Positions 24,728 to 34,168 are shown, counted from the stretch's first letter. The stretch is 34,194 nucleotides of DNA from Chloroflexota bacterium (GCA_011039385.1 DRBO01000160.1:1-34194), one strand, 5' to 3'. Notes: a model not told the origin generated them from the letters alone. Numbers and translations: made by a program.

Positions 24728-25441
24728 TTGAGAATTCTTGTTGTGGAAGATGAAGTTGATATGGCAAATGCACTAGCCCGCGGATTAACGACGCAGGGGT
24801 ATGCGGTAGACACCGCCAGCACAGGGCTAGAGGGTGTTGGGCTGGGAACGGTATATGACTATGACCTGGCAATCCTGGATCTCAACCTACCAGACATGGA
24901 CGGGTTGGAAGTTTGCCAACAGCTGCGGACCGAGAAACCTGAATTGCCTATTTTGATCCTCACGGCTCGGGAAAGAATTGAAGATAAAGTGCTTGGTTTA
25001 GATCTATGCGCTGATGATTATCTGGTAAAGCCTTTCCATTTTGACGAACTGACTGCGCGCATCAGAGCCATACTTAGGAGAGAGTTCAGAGAGCGAACAC
25101 CCTCGCTGATTGCTGGAGATTTGAAACTGGACCCCGTCAGCAGGACTGCTCAGCTGGGCAAAAAGGAATTATCACTCACCCGCAAGGAATTCGGAATTCT
25201 TCACTACCTGATGCGATATCCAGGAAGGGTGGTAAGCCAGGAAGAACTCATTGAACACGTCTGGAACGAGCGGGTAAATATATTTTCCAATTCTATCCGA
25301 ATTCATATCCATTCATTGCGCAAAAAACTGGGCGATAATGCCAACAACCCCCAATACATTGAGACTGTCATTGGACAGGGCTACCGCCTGCTTAAAACGA
25401 GTATCACCAATAGCCATGAGAACACCGATGAGATTTCGTGA
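24728..25441 (+). CDS. OmpR/PhoB-family response regulator
   Basis: A 237-aa transcription regulator. The receiver domain (1-115) has the acidic pair E7/D8, phospho-acceptor D51 (AILDLNLPDMDG), T79 and K101 (YLVKPF). A winged-helix output domain (about 130-222) follows, with ELSLTRKEFGILHYLMRYPG and SIRIHIHSLRKKLGD. The start is TTG at 24728, with GAAGGA 9 bases upstream; the protein begins MRILVVEDE exactly as the family requires, and no in-frame ATG is suitable. The gene overlaps the histidine-kinase gene by about 14 bp. It is probably an activator of nearby genes; see the direct repeat at 26621. Confidence 0.95.
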   Translation: MRILVVEDEVDMANALARGLTTQGYAVDTASTGLEGVGLGTVYDYDLAILDLNLPDMDGLEVCQQLRTEKPELPILILTARERIEDKVLGLDLCADDYLVKPFHFDELTARIRAILRREFRERTPSLIAGDLKLDPVSRTAQLGKKELSLTRKEFGILHYLMRYPGRVVSQEELIEHVWNERVNIFSNSIRIHIHSLRKKLGDNANNPQYIETVIGQGYRLLKTSITNSHENTDEIS

Positions 25442-26624
25442 GCGATTTTCTATCCCTATAACTTTGCGCTGGAGTCTTACCCTTTGGACTGCTGGGTTGG
25501 TGTTATTTCTTGGACTTGGCCTTACAGTATTCACAAATGTCATCACTTCTATCCGCATCCCACGAGTCCTCACTGTGGATCTCGTACCAACTCAACTTCC
25601 GCTTTCCGGACAGATCACTCCCGACCACTCTTCTCAAGATCCTGCAGCAGACAGTAATGGACATCCTGCAATTGTAGAACAATTTCAAGAGCTCGCGATT
25701 CGAGAGGTCCGCCTGATCACAATCGTCGAGATCATAATCTTTTCAATCATCGGCGCGATAGGCGCATTTTGGATATCCAGGCAAGCCTTACAACCTTTGC
25801 GCCACCTCAACCACCTCGTATCAGAGATCGAGCCGGGAACCCTTAATCAGCGCCTATCCTTGAGCAGGAGAGAAGACGAAATCAAACAATTAGCCGATGC
25901 TTTTGACGATATGCTGGAACGGTTGGAACGGGCATTCGGGCAGCAAGGGAGATTTGTGGCCGATGCAGCTCATGAATTAAGAACCCCACTGGCCAATATG
26001 CGCACCAATCTTGAAGTCATCCAAGCGGATCCCAACGCAACGAGGTCTGATTACAAGAATCTAAGCAAGACATTCAACCGCTCACTTGCTAGATTAGAAG
26101 GCCTGGTAGAAGATCTCCTCCTGCTGGCAAAAGGAGAACAAGCCATCAATAAGGAGCCTGTCAGTTTAGAAGATTTACTCAACAAAGTGATACAAGAAAC
26201 CGAGCCACTATCACAAAAACATCAAGTTGAAGTCAAGTTAGGGACGACAGGAAACCATATCATAGCTGTGGATGGACCACTGCTGTCCATTGCTTTCCGA
26301 AATCTGATCGTTAACGGCATCCAATACAACCGCGCTGGTGGACAGGTTACGGGCACCGTTCGGGTTGAAGAAGAAACTGCGATTATTGAGGTGATAGATA
26401 CGGGAATAGGCATACAAAAACACGATTTACCACATATCTTTGAGCGTTTCTATCGAGTGGATAAATCGCAAAGCCAGTACCTTGGTGGCGCCGGCTTGGG
26501 TTTATCCATTACGGCCCATATCGTGGAGCTCCACGGGGGCTCTATAGAAGCAGAAAGCGAGCCAGAAGCCGGGTCCTGCTTTACCATACGCCTGCCATAC
26601 CAGGAATATACATCCAATTCTTAA
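25428..26624 (+). CDS. Sensor histidine kinase (HAMP, HisKA, HATPase)
   Basis: A membrane sensor kinase of 398 aa from ATG 25428; an ATG at 25416 would add four residues. The open frame extends upstream into the regulator gene, but that part is not kinase-like. There are two membrane segments (about 14-38 and 97-117) with a periplasmic loop of about 58 residues between them. A HAMP linker follows, then the H-box FVADAAHELRTPLANMR (His182), N-box RNLIVNGIQYNRAGG, G1 DTGIGI, F-box FERFYRVD and G2 GGAGLGLSI. The loop is short and carries no known sensor fold, so the signal is unknown. Its partner is the overlapping upstream regulator. Confidence 0.94.
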   Translation: MRFRERFSIPITLRWSLTLWTAGLVLFLGLGLTVFTNVITSIRIPRVLTVDLVPTQLPLSGQITPDHSSQDPAADSNGHPAIVEQFQELAIREVRLITIVEIIIFSIIGAIGAFWISRQALQPLRHLNHLVSEIEPGTLNQRLSLSRREDEIKQLADAFDDMLERLERAFGQQGRFVADAAHELRTPLANMRTNLEVIQADPNATRSDYKNLSKTFNRSLARLEGLVEDLLLLAKGEQAINKEPVSLEDLLNKVIQETEPLSQKHQVEVKLGTTGNHIIAVDGPLLSIAFRNLIVNGIQYNRAGGQVTGTVRVEEETAIIEVIDTGIGIQKHDLPHIFERFYRVDKSQSQYLGGAGLGLSITAHIVELHGGSIEAESEPEAGSCFTIRLPYQEYTSNS

Positions 26625-26636
26625 CGGGGAGTTAAC
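26621..26636 (+). promoter_or_regulatory. Direct repeat, possible OmpR-type binding site
   Basis: TTAAC occurs twice, at 26621-26625 and 26632-26636, with an 11-base period. OmpR/PhoB regulators bind tandem half-sites with this spacing. The repeat lies between the kinase and the crystallin-like gene (the first copy covers the kinase stop codon), about 65 bp before the crystallin start. No -35 at a fixed place is strong, as expected for an activated promoter. Confidence 0.4.
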
Positions 26637-26700
26637 ACCTCCTGTGCTACTCTTAGATTGAAAAATACATGGAGTAGTTACTTTACAAGGAGGTGAACCC

Positions 26701-27390
26701 ATGTGGAAAAGGGTCTTACTTATCATGGGAGCGATTATCTTGGCCGGTGGATTAGCGATCATGATAATCAACTCCACAGTCTCAGCAGATGGGATCAAAC
26801 CACCAAAAATAATCGCTCCTGTGGCTCATAAACCAGATTCCATTGATCCTGGTGGATCTCAAGTGGTTTTCCTGGAACCAATTCGCCCGGGAGATGAAGG
26901 TTGGAATGCCTGGAATGAGCAGCCGGATCTGTTTAGCGATCAGGGGGAGGCGGTCAATGGTTTTATCAAAGGAACCAGTGATAGTGCTGAGTATCGATGC
27001 GTAATTTACCTTGAACCGATCAAGCCTGGCGAAACCTCCTCTAAAGCTTCAGGTCCGGTGTGTACTGCAGGGCCGATTGAGTCTATTACTGGAATCTCCC
27101 TTGATTCCAGCTACCTGATCGCGAAATACTATAATTGGACCAACTACTTATATAGATTGGTGGAATACTATGGTGGATCACCCTGCTCACCATCCATCTC
27201 TTATGGTGTAACCGATCTCCCCGATAACCTTGACAATAAATTTGCCTCCGGCCAGGCCTTCTCAGACTGCGACCATATCAACGTCTACGATTTCAATAAT
27301 TACGGTGGGCCATCTTATTATTGCGGGGCTAACTGTTCAAGCTTCTATGCCCTGAATGACGACGTGAGTTCCTGGACTGTGGGGGATTAA
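26701..27390 (+). CDS. Secreted beta/gamma-crystallin-domain protein
   Basis: 229 aa with a signal peptide (about 1-29). Residues about 135-229 form two crystallin-type Greek-key motifs: the first around YRLVEYYGGS (151-160) and LDNKFASGQ (177-185), the second with INVYDFNNYGG (193-203) and NDDVSSWTV (219-227). The NDDVSS segment fits the Ca-binding pattern N/D-N/D-x-x-S/T-S. The N-terminal half contains the repeated pattern VVFLEPIRPGDE (55-66) and VIYLEPIKPGET (101-112). Six cysteines (100, 121, 162, 190, 208, 212) could form disulfides. A perfect AAGGAGGTGA precedes the ATG, so translation should be strong. The gene follows the two-component genes and may be their target. Confidence 0.8.
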   Translation: MWKRVLLIMGAIILAGGLAIMIINSTVSADGIKPPKIIAPVAHKPDSIDPGGSQVVFLEPIRPGDEGWNAWNEQPDLFSDQGEAVNGFIKGTSDSAEYRCVIYLEPIKPGETSSKASGPVCTAGPIESITGISLDSSYLIAKYYNWTNYLYRLVEYYGGSPCSPSISYGVTDLPDNLDNKFASGQAFSDCDHINVYDFNNYGGPSYYCGANCSSFYALNDDVSSWTVGD

Positions 27391-27397
27391 AACAAAT

Positions 27398-27430
27398 AAG
27401 GGACAAAGTCTGTTAAAAAATTCGTCCCTT
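27398..27430. terminator. Weak hairpin between convergent genes
   Basis: AAGGGACAAA and TTCGTCCCTT pair over 10 positions with one mismatch, with a 13-base loop. There is no T-tract on the plus strand. It lies between the crystallin gene and the convergent anti-sigma gene, where a terminator would be expected. Confidence 0.35.
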
Positions 27431-27459
27431 TGATGAATCGTAATGCGTTTGAGGTCTTA

Positions 27460-28257
27460 CTACTTCCGATTCTTCTGGCGCTTGATCCAGGCTGCCCCCC
27501 ATAAGCCAATCGCGCCCAGCCCGAGGGCGATTTCCAGGATCCTCATCCAGGGGATTGCGAGGGTCTCAACTGGGCGGCTGATTTCCTGTTCTGGATAATA
27601 GTCGGCTTCTGTGGGCATTGGTTCTTCATCCAGGGAGAGACCATTTTCAAGTTCCTGGGATTCTTCCTCCCAGGCATCTTCTCCACCACTGTAATCCCGG
27701 TTGGTCTCCTCCAGGATTGTTTCGGTTTCCCCCTCCGCCATCCTCACGGAATCCCCTTCCTGGCCCGAGTCAAATTTTTCCGGGGCCTTTACAACTTCCT
27801 CCATCTCCGCTGCTGGAGCGACTTCTTCTTCTGCAGCTTTCTCTACCGCCAGCACAGCAGGTTCTTCCAGCTCATCAGCTGCGGCTTCCAGCATCACTTC
27901 TTCCGCCCTGGGAGCCTCGGCACCAAGCATGCCGCTTTTCAGCACCCCAGATCCAATATCCAGCACCACCACACCAATGAACAGGAATGACAAGGCTGCC
28001 GCTGCCAGGCGGTATCCCCACGCCTGGGACCGTCTGTGGGGGACTTCAACCATGGCGGATGTCAACTTAAAATTCCGGGGGACGGAGAGGAGGGGCGTGT
28101 GGGTTAAAACTGATTTAACATACCTGATCTCTTCCAGGGCAGCGTTCAGATCAGGATCTTCCTCCATCCTGTTCTGAAGCTTAATCAATTCACGCTGGCT
28201 CAACTCACCATCCAGATAGGCAGATAATTGAGCCCACTCCCTGTTGGAGATCTTCAT
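27460..28257 (-). CDS. Membrane anti-sigma factor (second ECF system)
   Basis: 265 aa. The N-terminal 60 residues (EWAQLSAYLDGELSQREL, then NRMEEDPDLNAALEEI) look like an anti-sigma-factor domain, but lack the HxxxCxxC zinc motif of ZAS proteins. A membrane segment lies near 82-100, followed by an acidic, Ala/Glu-rich stretch of about 130 residues, probably unstructured, and a second hydrophobic segment near 236-258 with a basic tail. The gene overlaps the sigma gene by 4 bp (ATGA). Assignment as the inhibitor of the adjacent ECF sigma factor rests on this arrangement and the N-terminal pattern. Confidence 0.78.
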   Translation of the reverse strand: MKISNREWAQLSAYLDGELSQRELIKLQNRMEEDPDLNAALEEIRYVKSVLTHTPLLSVPRNFKLTSAMVEVPHRRSQAWGYRLAAAALSFLFIGVVVLDIGSGVLKSGMLGAEAPRAEEVMLEAAADELEEPAVLAVEKAAEEEVAPAAEMEEVVKAPEKFDSGQEGDSVRMAEGETETILEETNRDYSGGEDAWEEESQELENGLSLDEEPMPTEADYYPEQEISRPVETLAIPWMRILEIALGLGAIGLWGAAWIKRQKNRK

Positions 28258-28865
28258 TCTGATGCCACCTCACCTACATGACGCAAACTGGGAGGGAAAA
28301 GTTCCTTGAACCCGCGCAAACAATCCTGCAAGCTTCTCCTAGCCCTGGACAGGCGGCTCTTGACGGTACCCAGCGGGCTGTCAACAACTGCTGCAGCAGA
28401 TGCATAGTCCATCCCCTGGATATCAACCAGGACTACAACCGCCCTGAATTCAAGTTCCAGGCGATTCAGACAGGTTTGAATGGCATTAGAGAGCTCTTTG
28501 CGCTGGGCAAATTCTTCAGGATTTTCGGCAGGATCCTCCAACCAGGGCGCTGATTCCAGATCTTCTCCCTGGTCGTTTTCTGGGGTCAGCGGCACAACTG
28601 GCTGCCGCTGGCGGCGCCGATACTCGTCATAACAGGCATTGCTGACTATTCTGAGCAGCCAGCTTTTAAAGGATCCCCCTCGATAGGTATGTAGTTTTTT
28701 ATAGGCAGAGATAAAGGCTTCCTGGGTTGCATCCGCCGCCGCATCTGGTTCGCCAATGACCCGGTAAGCCTGGTTGTAAACCAGAGATTGGTATTCAAGG
28801 ACGATCTGGTTAAAAGCATCCAAATCCCCTTCCAGTGATTTTGAGATCTGCTCTTTGAGATTCAT
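28254..28865 (-). CDS. ECF RNA polymerase sigma factor (second)
   Basis: About 203 aa from ATG 28865; an upstream TTG (28901) would add 12 residues, which do not look conserved. Region 2 shows AFNQIVLEYQSLVYNQAYRV, then ADATQEAFISAYKKLHTYRG and FKSWLLRIVSNACYDEYRRR. Region 4 shows CLNRLELEFRAVVVLVDIQG and the helix-turn-helix YASAAAVVDSPLGTVKSRLS. The protein is short, without region 3. It is 79 bp after a TPR gene and 4 bp overlaps its anti-sigma gene. No ECF-type promoter of the kind at 22072 was seen in front of it. Confidence 0.93.
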   Translation of the reverse strand: MNLKEQISKSLEGDLDAFNQIVLEYQSLVYNQAYRVIGEPDAAADATQEAFISAYKKLHTYRGGSFKSWLLRIVSNACYDEYRRRQRQPVVPLTPENDQGEDLESAPWLEDPAENPEEFAQRKELSNAIQTCLNRLELEFRAVVVLVDIQGMDYASAAAVVDSPLGTVKSRLSRARRSLQDCLRGFKELFPPSLRHVGEVASE

Positions 28866-28944
28866 GGTCTGGATCAAAACGCTACCTGCTGCGGCAGCCA
28901 AGCTTCTTTCACCACTACGAGTAGTCCTTAATGTTCAGGGGTCA

Positions 28945-31260
28945 TCAGCCTTGAAGCTGCCCTAACAATTTCTGATAGGCTTCGATGTTGGGGGGATTCA
29001 GGGTTACGATTTCTTGGATCACAGCAACAGCCTCGCTTTTTCTACCGGCATCAAGCAGCATATCACCCAAGCCATCCAGTTCTGATATGGCCTGTTCTTG
29101 CAGGCCAAGCTCTTTATAAAAATCAACCAGCCGCCGGATAATGAATTCCTCGCGAGGAATCTCAGTATTCAGGCTGGTCAGATAATCCTCAATGACCTCT
29201 TTGTCTTCCTTCGGATCATATAGCGCAAGAAATCGATCGATTTCCTGTTCAGCATCTGAGAGCTTACCCAGTCGGTAGCTTAAGTCTACAATGGATATAC
29301 TGGCCTTCCTGTTTCCAGGAGAAACCTCGCTGATCTCGGCATAGGTGGCTATTGCAGCCTCCCAATCTAAACGCTGGATATCAAGATCTGCCAGGCGCTG
29401 CAACAATTTCATCCGAACGATTTCTCCATCCGGAATTGATTTTGCCAGTGCCAGAGCCTTGACATAGGCAGATCTGGCGCTGTCCAGTTCAGCCAGTGGG
29501 AAAAAGATCTCAGCCAGATTGATGTATTCCTGGATCGCTTCTTCTTTCTGGCCATATTCCTCCAGAAGATCAATCTGTCGCTGACGGATTTCGATATTCA
29601 TGGGCTGGAGGTCAATGACCTTCTTTAACATGGTCAATGCCCGCTCCGTTTTCCCCTGGACTGTGTACACATCGGCAACCGCAAGGTATTTGGTCACTGC
29701 GCCGTCAATCTTGTTCGTAGCCATCAGAATATCGCCAATCGTGACGTGCAGAGGCAGGAAAGTGGGCGCGTTGCGCAGGGCGAAAAATGCCATTTCCATA
29801 GCTGCCCCATAATGGCCCTCCTGGACCAGCATGTTAATATTCTGATGAATGCCCATGATCTGGCTGCGGCGGTCATCCAGCAAGGCATCCAGTTGGGGAA
29901 GGATCAACCCCTCCTCACTCTTCCCTTGAGAACGCAGCTCAACCAGGATAGCCCGCCAGTCAGGCCTGAGCAGCATCTCACCTATATGGGTGCTCATCTC
30001 AATATAGGCATCACCCCCTTCCTGCTGTTCAAGATCATCCATCATCACTTCATAGAGATGGATTAGATCCTCAACATCTTCCTTGTCAGCCAGAGATGTA
30101 TCCGCAATCCGCAGGGCTTCCAGATATTCCCTGCTGGCGTCTACCCATTGTTCCATTCCGGCATAATATTGGGCCAGCAACAGACGGGAGGCAAGAGCAA
30201 AATTTTCGTGGGGCACTGATTTATTCAGGGAGCGGACGGCGCTTTCCATCCGGCCCAGGTTGCTGAATAAATAGCCCAACAAGAAATAAGCCGCCGGATT
30301 GGTATATCCCTCATCAATGGCCTTTTTGATGTTCTCTGCTGCGTCCTTTTCATTTCCTGAGGAAAAGTTCTCAATTGCCTGGGAAACGTGGAGCTTCACT
30401 GCGCTGCCATCCTCTAGAATTTCACCCGCTTCAGCGTTCCAGCTCAAGGCAGAGTCCAGATCTCGTCCCGGCCTCTTTTTACCGCTTTCAGCACCTATTT
30501 CCTCCTCAAACATCGCTTCCGCAAGAATGATCATTGCCTTATCAACAGCCTCAGCAATAGGGGTCTCATATTCCTTATCTGGTTCAGGTTTTGGGGCTTC
30601 AAGCTGCGCTGCCTCAACCTGGATCTCCTCCTCGGGCTCTTTATCAATTGGCTCAGGAATGGGCAGCTGCCGGCCCTGACGGAGTATCTCCCTGGCTCGC
30701 AGAGCGATAATATTCTCTGGTGAACATCTCAACGCTCGATCGATGGATTCGGTAGCTTTTACCGTATTTCCGCTGAGCTGCAGCAAACTTGCCGTGTGGA
30801 TATATTCACTCACCGCGAGTTTCTTTCTTCCCAGTCTCTCGTAGACCATACCCAGACGGGCGTGCGCTTTGACATTTCTAATGTCCAGCTCAAGCACACG
30901 TTTCCAGTTTTCGATAGCTTTTTGGATGTCTTCGTTCTTTAAGTGAGCTTCGGCGGCCAAGAGTGAGGCTTTCAGCGCCTCTGTGAGCTGGTTAACTTCC
31001 TTGTATATCAAGAACATTTTTTCGTACGGGGCAGGGTCATCCGGGTTAATTTCCACAGCTTTCCTGTAGGCGTCTAGCGCTTCCCGGTATTCCCGCATTT
31101 CATAATATGCCAAACCAATATTGGTCATGGCCTTAAAATTACCGGGGTCCAAATCCAGCGCCTGCTGGTAATAAACAGCAGCGTCATTCCAGTTTTTATC
31201 CCAGGCGGCAGAGTTGCCTTTCGATAACAGATCCTTCAGCTCTTGATTCAATTCAGTCAT
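28945..31260 (-). CDS. TPR-repeat protein
   Basis: 771 aa, soluble and without signal peptide. The N-terminal quarter (about residues 15-200) has clear TPR units, for example AAVYYQQALDLDPGNFKAMT and EALDAYRKAVEINPDDPAPY. A charged, Glu/Pro-rich linker (about 205-250) and then more degenerate TPR units fill the rest, such as EAIQEYINLAEIFFPLAELD. Such proteins act as scaffolds, and no enzymatic domain is recognised. The ATG at 31260 lies 22 bp after polA, with GAGAG nearby, and the second ECF sigma gene follows 79 bp later, so polA, this gene and the sigma pair may be one transcript. Its role is unknown. Confidence 0.88.
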   Translation of the reverse strand: MTELNQELKDLLSKGNSAAWDKNWNDAAVYYQQALDLDPGNFKAMTNIGLAYYEMREYREALDAYRKAVEINPDDPAPYEKMFLIYKEVNQLTEALKASLLAAEAHLKNEDIQKAIENWKRVLELDIRNVKAHARLGMVYERLGRKKLAVSEYIHTASLLQLSGNTVKATESIDRALRCSPENIIALRAREILRQGRQLPIPEPIDKEPEEEIQVEAAQLEAPKPEPDKEYETPIAEAVDKAMIILAEAMFEEEIGAESGKKRPGRDLDSALSWNAEAGEILEDGSAVKLHVSQAIENFSSGNEKDAAENIKKAIDEGYTNPAAYFLLGYLFSNLGRMESAVRSLNKSVPHENFALASRLLLAQYYAGMEQWVDASREYLEALRIADTSLADKEDVEDLIHLYEVMMDDLEQQEGGDAYIEMSTHIGEMLLRPDWRAILVELRSQGKSEEGLILPQLDALLDDRRSQIMGIHQNINMLVQEGHYGAAMEMAFFALRNAPTFLPLHVTIGDILMATNKIDGAVTKYLAVADVYTVQGKTERALTMLKKVIDLQPMNIEIRQRQIDLLEEYGQKEEAIQEYINLAEIFFPLAELDSARSAYVKALALAKSIPDGEIVRMKLLQRLADLDIQRLDWEAAIATYAEISEVSPGNRKASISIVDLSYRLGKLSDAEQEIDRFLALYDPKEDKEVIEDYLTSLNTEIPREEFIIRRLVDFYKELGLQEQAISELDGLGDMLLDAGRKSEAVAVIQEIVTLNPPNIEAYQKLLGQLQG

Positions 31261-31282
31261 AACGTTCTCTCTTCAAAGGATA

Positions 31283-34084
31283 TTAACCAGCATACTCTGC
31301 CAGAGAACCCCAATCACGGCCAAATTGGGCTTCAGTGGTGAGCGGGATCTCCAATGAGTACACATCCTCCATGGCAGATTTTACCAGCTTAATGGTTTCC
31401 TCTACTTCCTCATCCATCACTTCCAGAACCAATTCATCGTGCACCTGGAGCAGGATTTTTCCTGTTAGCCCAGAAGCCGCCAGCTGTTCTGCCACCGCAA
31501 TCATAGCCAGCTTCATAATATCCGCTGCTGAGCCCTGGATAGGCGCATTGATGGCTTCTCGCTCCTCCCGGCGCCGGATATTCGCATTTGTGGCCGTCGC
31601 CAGGCGTGGAAAATATCGCCTCCGTCCCAGGAGGGTTTCCACATAGCCAAATTCCCTGGCCTGTTCCCGGATTTGGTCTAGATATCCCTTAATTCCCGGA
31701 AAACGCTGAAAATAGGTTTCCACAAACTTTTCCGCTTCTGCCAGCGTCAACTCTGTCGTCTGCGTCAGGCCATAAGCGCTCATCCCATAAATTAATCCAA
31801 AATTGATCGCCTTGGCATCTCTGCGCTGCTGGCTGGTAACTTCCTCTGGAGGAATATTGAGGATGGCAGCCGCTGTGGTTGTGTGAATGTCTTTTCCCTC
31901 TCGGAACGCTTCCAACATTGCCTGATCACCGGCCATATGGGCAGCCACCCGAAGCTCGATTTGAGAATAATCGACTGCCACCAGGAAACAACCCGGGGCA
32001 GCTATAAAGGCTTTTCTGACCTGACGTCCCAGCTCTGTCCGGATGGGTATGTTCTGCAGGTTGGGATCAGTGGAGGCGATCCTTCCTGTTACCGATCCGG
32101 TCTGATTATAAGATGTATGCACACGCCCCGTGCGGGGATTAACCTGAGTTTGCAGAGCATCCACATAGGTGGATTTTAATTTAGTATATTCCCGGTAATC
32201 AAGCACCCAGGAAGGAACTTCGTGCTGGTTCCTTAAATATTCAAGCACATCAGCCGAGGTTGAATAATATCCACTGGCGGTTTTCGAACCTCGATCCGGC
32301 GGAACCAGCGCCAGCGTTGTAAACAGCGCCTCCGATAACTGTTTGGGGGAATTCAAATTAAACTCGTGGCCAACACTTTGGAAGATCTTTTTCTCCAGCT
32401 TCCTCAGATCCGCTTCCAACCTCTCAGACATTTCCGCCAGAAAAGGAATATCCAAACCGATACCTTCCATCTCCATACTGGCAAGGATGGGGATAAGCGG
32501 CATCTCCAGTTTTTGGAAAAGCTCTCGGCTCTTGGCTTGTTCCAGATCATACTCCAGCACGGGCTTTAACAACAGCACCATCACGGCATCTTCCACCGCA
32601 TACCGGGCCGCATCCTGGATGGCTACCTCAGCCATGGTTATCTGCGATTTACCCTTGCCGATCAGGCTTTCAATTTCCTGCATGGAGCGGTTGAGTCTGA
32701 CCCAGGCCAGTTTCTTTAATCCCAGGTTTCTGGAGGAAGGATTGACCACCCATTCCGCAATCATGCTGTCAAATCCCAGGGGGTAAACCCTTAAGCCCGC
32801 CCTGGCCAGCATGACATAGTCGTATTTGAGATTGTGGCCCAATTTGGGAATAGCTGGATCGGTCAGCGGTCCACGCAAGGCATCCAAAACAACTTCCAGA
32901 TCAAGCTGCTCACCTTCCTGATGGCCAACTGGAATGTAAAATCCCTCAGTTTCGGAAACCGCCAGAGAGATCCCCACCAGCTCTGCAGCCATTTGATCTG
33001 TTGAGGTAGTTTCTGTGTCAAAGGCAATCTGAGAGGCAGATGCCAGGGTCTTTTTTAGACCTTCCAGACTCTCCGGGGTGGTGACCACATTAACTTTGAT
33101 CCCTCCTGGAGATTCTGCTGCGGTCAGAAAATCGCCTTTCTCCTCTCCCTCTTCGCCAAACAGGACCATCTGGCCTTGCTGAACTGTCTTTCCATAGATC
33201 TCCTCCACCACAGAGAGCCGGTCCAGCAGTGTATTGAACTCCAATGTCCGGAACAACTCCCTGACTTTCAAGGGATCGAATTCATCTGGTTTGGCCTGAT
33301 CGAGATCGATCTCAACACCCAAGTCGCTGACAATGCGGGCTAGCTTCTGGCTTAAGTAGGCGTCCTCTTTACCTTCGACCAGCTTGGACTGAAAGCGGCC
33401 TGAGACCTCAGCGATGTGCTCATAGATATTATCCAGGGTCTGGTATTCTTCCAGCAGCTTGACCGCTGTTTTTTTTCCAACTCCGTACACACCAGGGATA
33501 TTATCAGAACGATCACCGATGATAGCTTTAAAATCGACCACCTGTTCCGGCCAAACTCCCAGGGTCTCCTTGACATCTTCCCGGAAGTAATCCTTGGCAT
33601 CCCGCAAGGACCGTCCAGGCAAATTAACTGAGATGCGCTCATTAACCAGCTGCAGCAGATCTTTGTCGCCCGTGATGATTTTCACCGCCAGGCCCTGATC
33701 CACAGCCCAACGCGCCAGGCTGCCCAGCACATCATCCGCTTCGTAGCCCTCCATTTCTGCCCGGGGAATATTAAAGGTATCGACCAGCTCGCGGATCCTT
33801 TCTATCTGCGGTCTGAGATCCTCGGGCATTTTTTCCCGAGTTGCTTTGTACTCGGGAAAAATCTCATCGCGGAACGTCTTTCCAGTATCGAAAACTACCG
33901 CTAAATAATCTGGCCGCTCCTGTTCCAGGAGGCGCAGTAGAACACTGGTAAAACCATAAATCCCCGCAGTGGGTTCCCCCCTGCTGGTCAACCAGCGGGC
34001 GGGGTTGGTGCCGCCACTGGTCAGCGCATAATAAGTCCGATAAGCAAGAGCATGGCCGTCAATTAAGTAAAGGGTTGATGTCAT
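31283..34084 (-). CDS. polA: DNA polymerase I with 5'-3' and 3'-5' exonuclease domains
   Basis: 933 aa from ATG 34084; a TTG at 34096 would add four residues, but GGAAG lies 5 bases before the ATG. The polymerase repairs DNA and processes Okazaki fragments. N-terminal 5'-nuclease domain: LYLIDGHALAYRTYYAL, MEGYEADDVLG, IGDRSDNIPGVYGVGKKTAV. 3'-5' proofreading domain with intact Asp/Glu: FDTETTS, NLKYDYVML, YAVEDAV, unlike the inactive domain of Taq. Polymerase motifs: VAVDYSQIELRVAAHMAGD, RRDAKAINFGLIYGMSAYGL and QVHDELVLEV. The length is normal for this three-domain type. It is the first of a minus-strand series with the TPR and second ECF genes. Confidence 0.97.
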   Translation of the reverse strand: MTSTLYLIDGHALAYRTYYALTSGGTNPARWLTSRGEPTAGIYGFTSVLLRLLEQERPDYLAVVFDTGKTFRDEIFPEYKATREKMPEDLRPQIERIRELVDTFNIPRAEMEGYEADDVLGSLARWAVDQGLAVKIITGDKDLLQLVNERISVNLPGRSLRDAKDYFREDVKETLGVWPEQVVDFKAIIGDRSDNIPGVYGVGKKTAVKLLEEYQTLDNIYEHIAEVSGRFQSKLVEGKEDAYLSQKLARIVSDLGVEIDLDQAKPDEFDPLKVRELFRTLEFNTLLDRLSVVEEIYGKTVQQGQMVLFGEEGEEKGDFLTAAESPGGIKVNVVTTPESLEGLKKTLASASQIAFDTETTSTDQMAAELVGISLAVSETEGFYIPVGHQEGEQLDLEVVLDALRGPLTDPAIPKLGHNLKYDYVMLARAGLRVYPLGFDSMIAEWVVNPSSRNLGLKKLAWVRLNRSMQEIESLIGKGKSQITMAEVAIQDAARYAVEDAVMVLLLKPVLEYDLEQAKSRELFQKLEMPLIPILASMEMEGIGLDIPFLAEMSERLEADLRKLEKKIFQSVGHEFNLNSPKQLSEALFTTLALVPPDRGSKTASGYYSTSADVLEYLRNQHEVPSWVLDYREYTKLKSTYVDALQTQVNPRTGRVHTSYNQTGSVTGRIASTDPNLQNIPIRTELGRQVRKAFIAAPGCFLVAVDYSQIELRVAAHMAGDQAMLEAFREGKDIHTTTAAAILNIPPEEVTSQQRRDAKAINFGLIYGMSAYGLTQTTELTLAEAEKFVETYFQRFPGIKGYLDQIREQAREFGYVETLLGRRRYFPRLATATNANIRRREEREAINAPIQGSAADIMKLAMIAVAEQLAASGLTGKILLQVHDELVLEVMDEEVEETIKLVKSAMEDVYSLEIPLTTEAQFGRDWGSLAEYAG

Positions 34085-34168
34085 ATTCGCTTCCAAATTG
34101 AGCTTTCAGGAACCTGTGCTTCCAAAAGGGGCTGGAAATTTGTCTCTGGATCGCAACAGGTTAAAACA

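Noticed and set aside
27618-28177. Plus-strand frames rich in Ser, Pro and Ala opposite the second anti-sigma gene
   Set aside because: They arise from the opposite strand of the Ala/Glu-rich linker of the minus-strand gene, a known source of false low-complexity frames.
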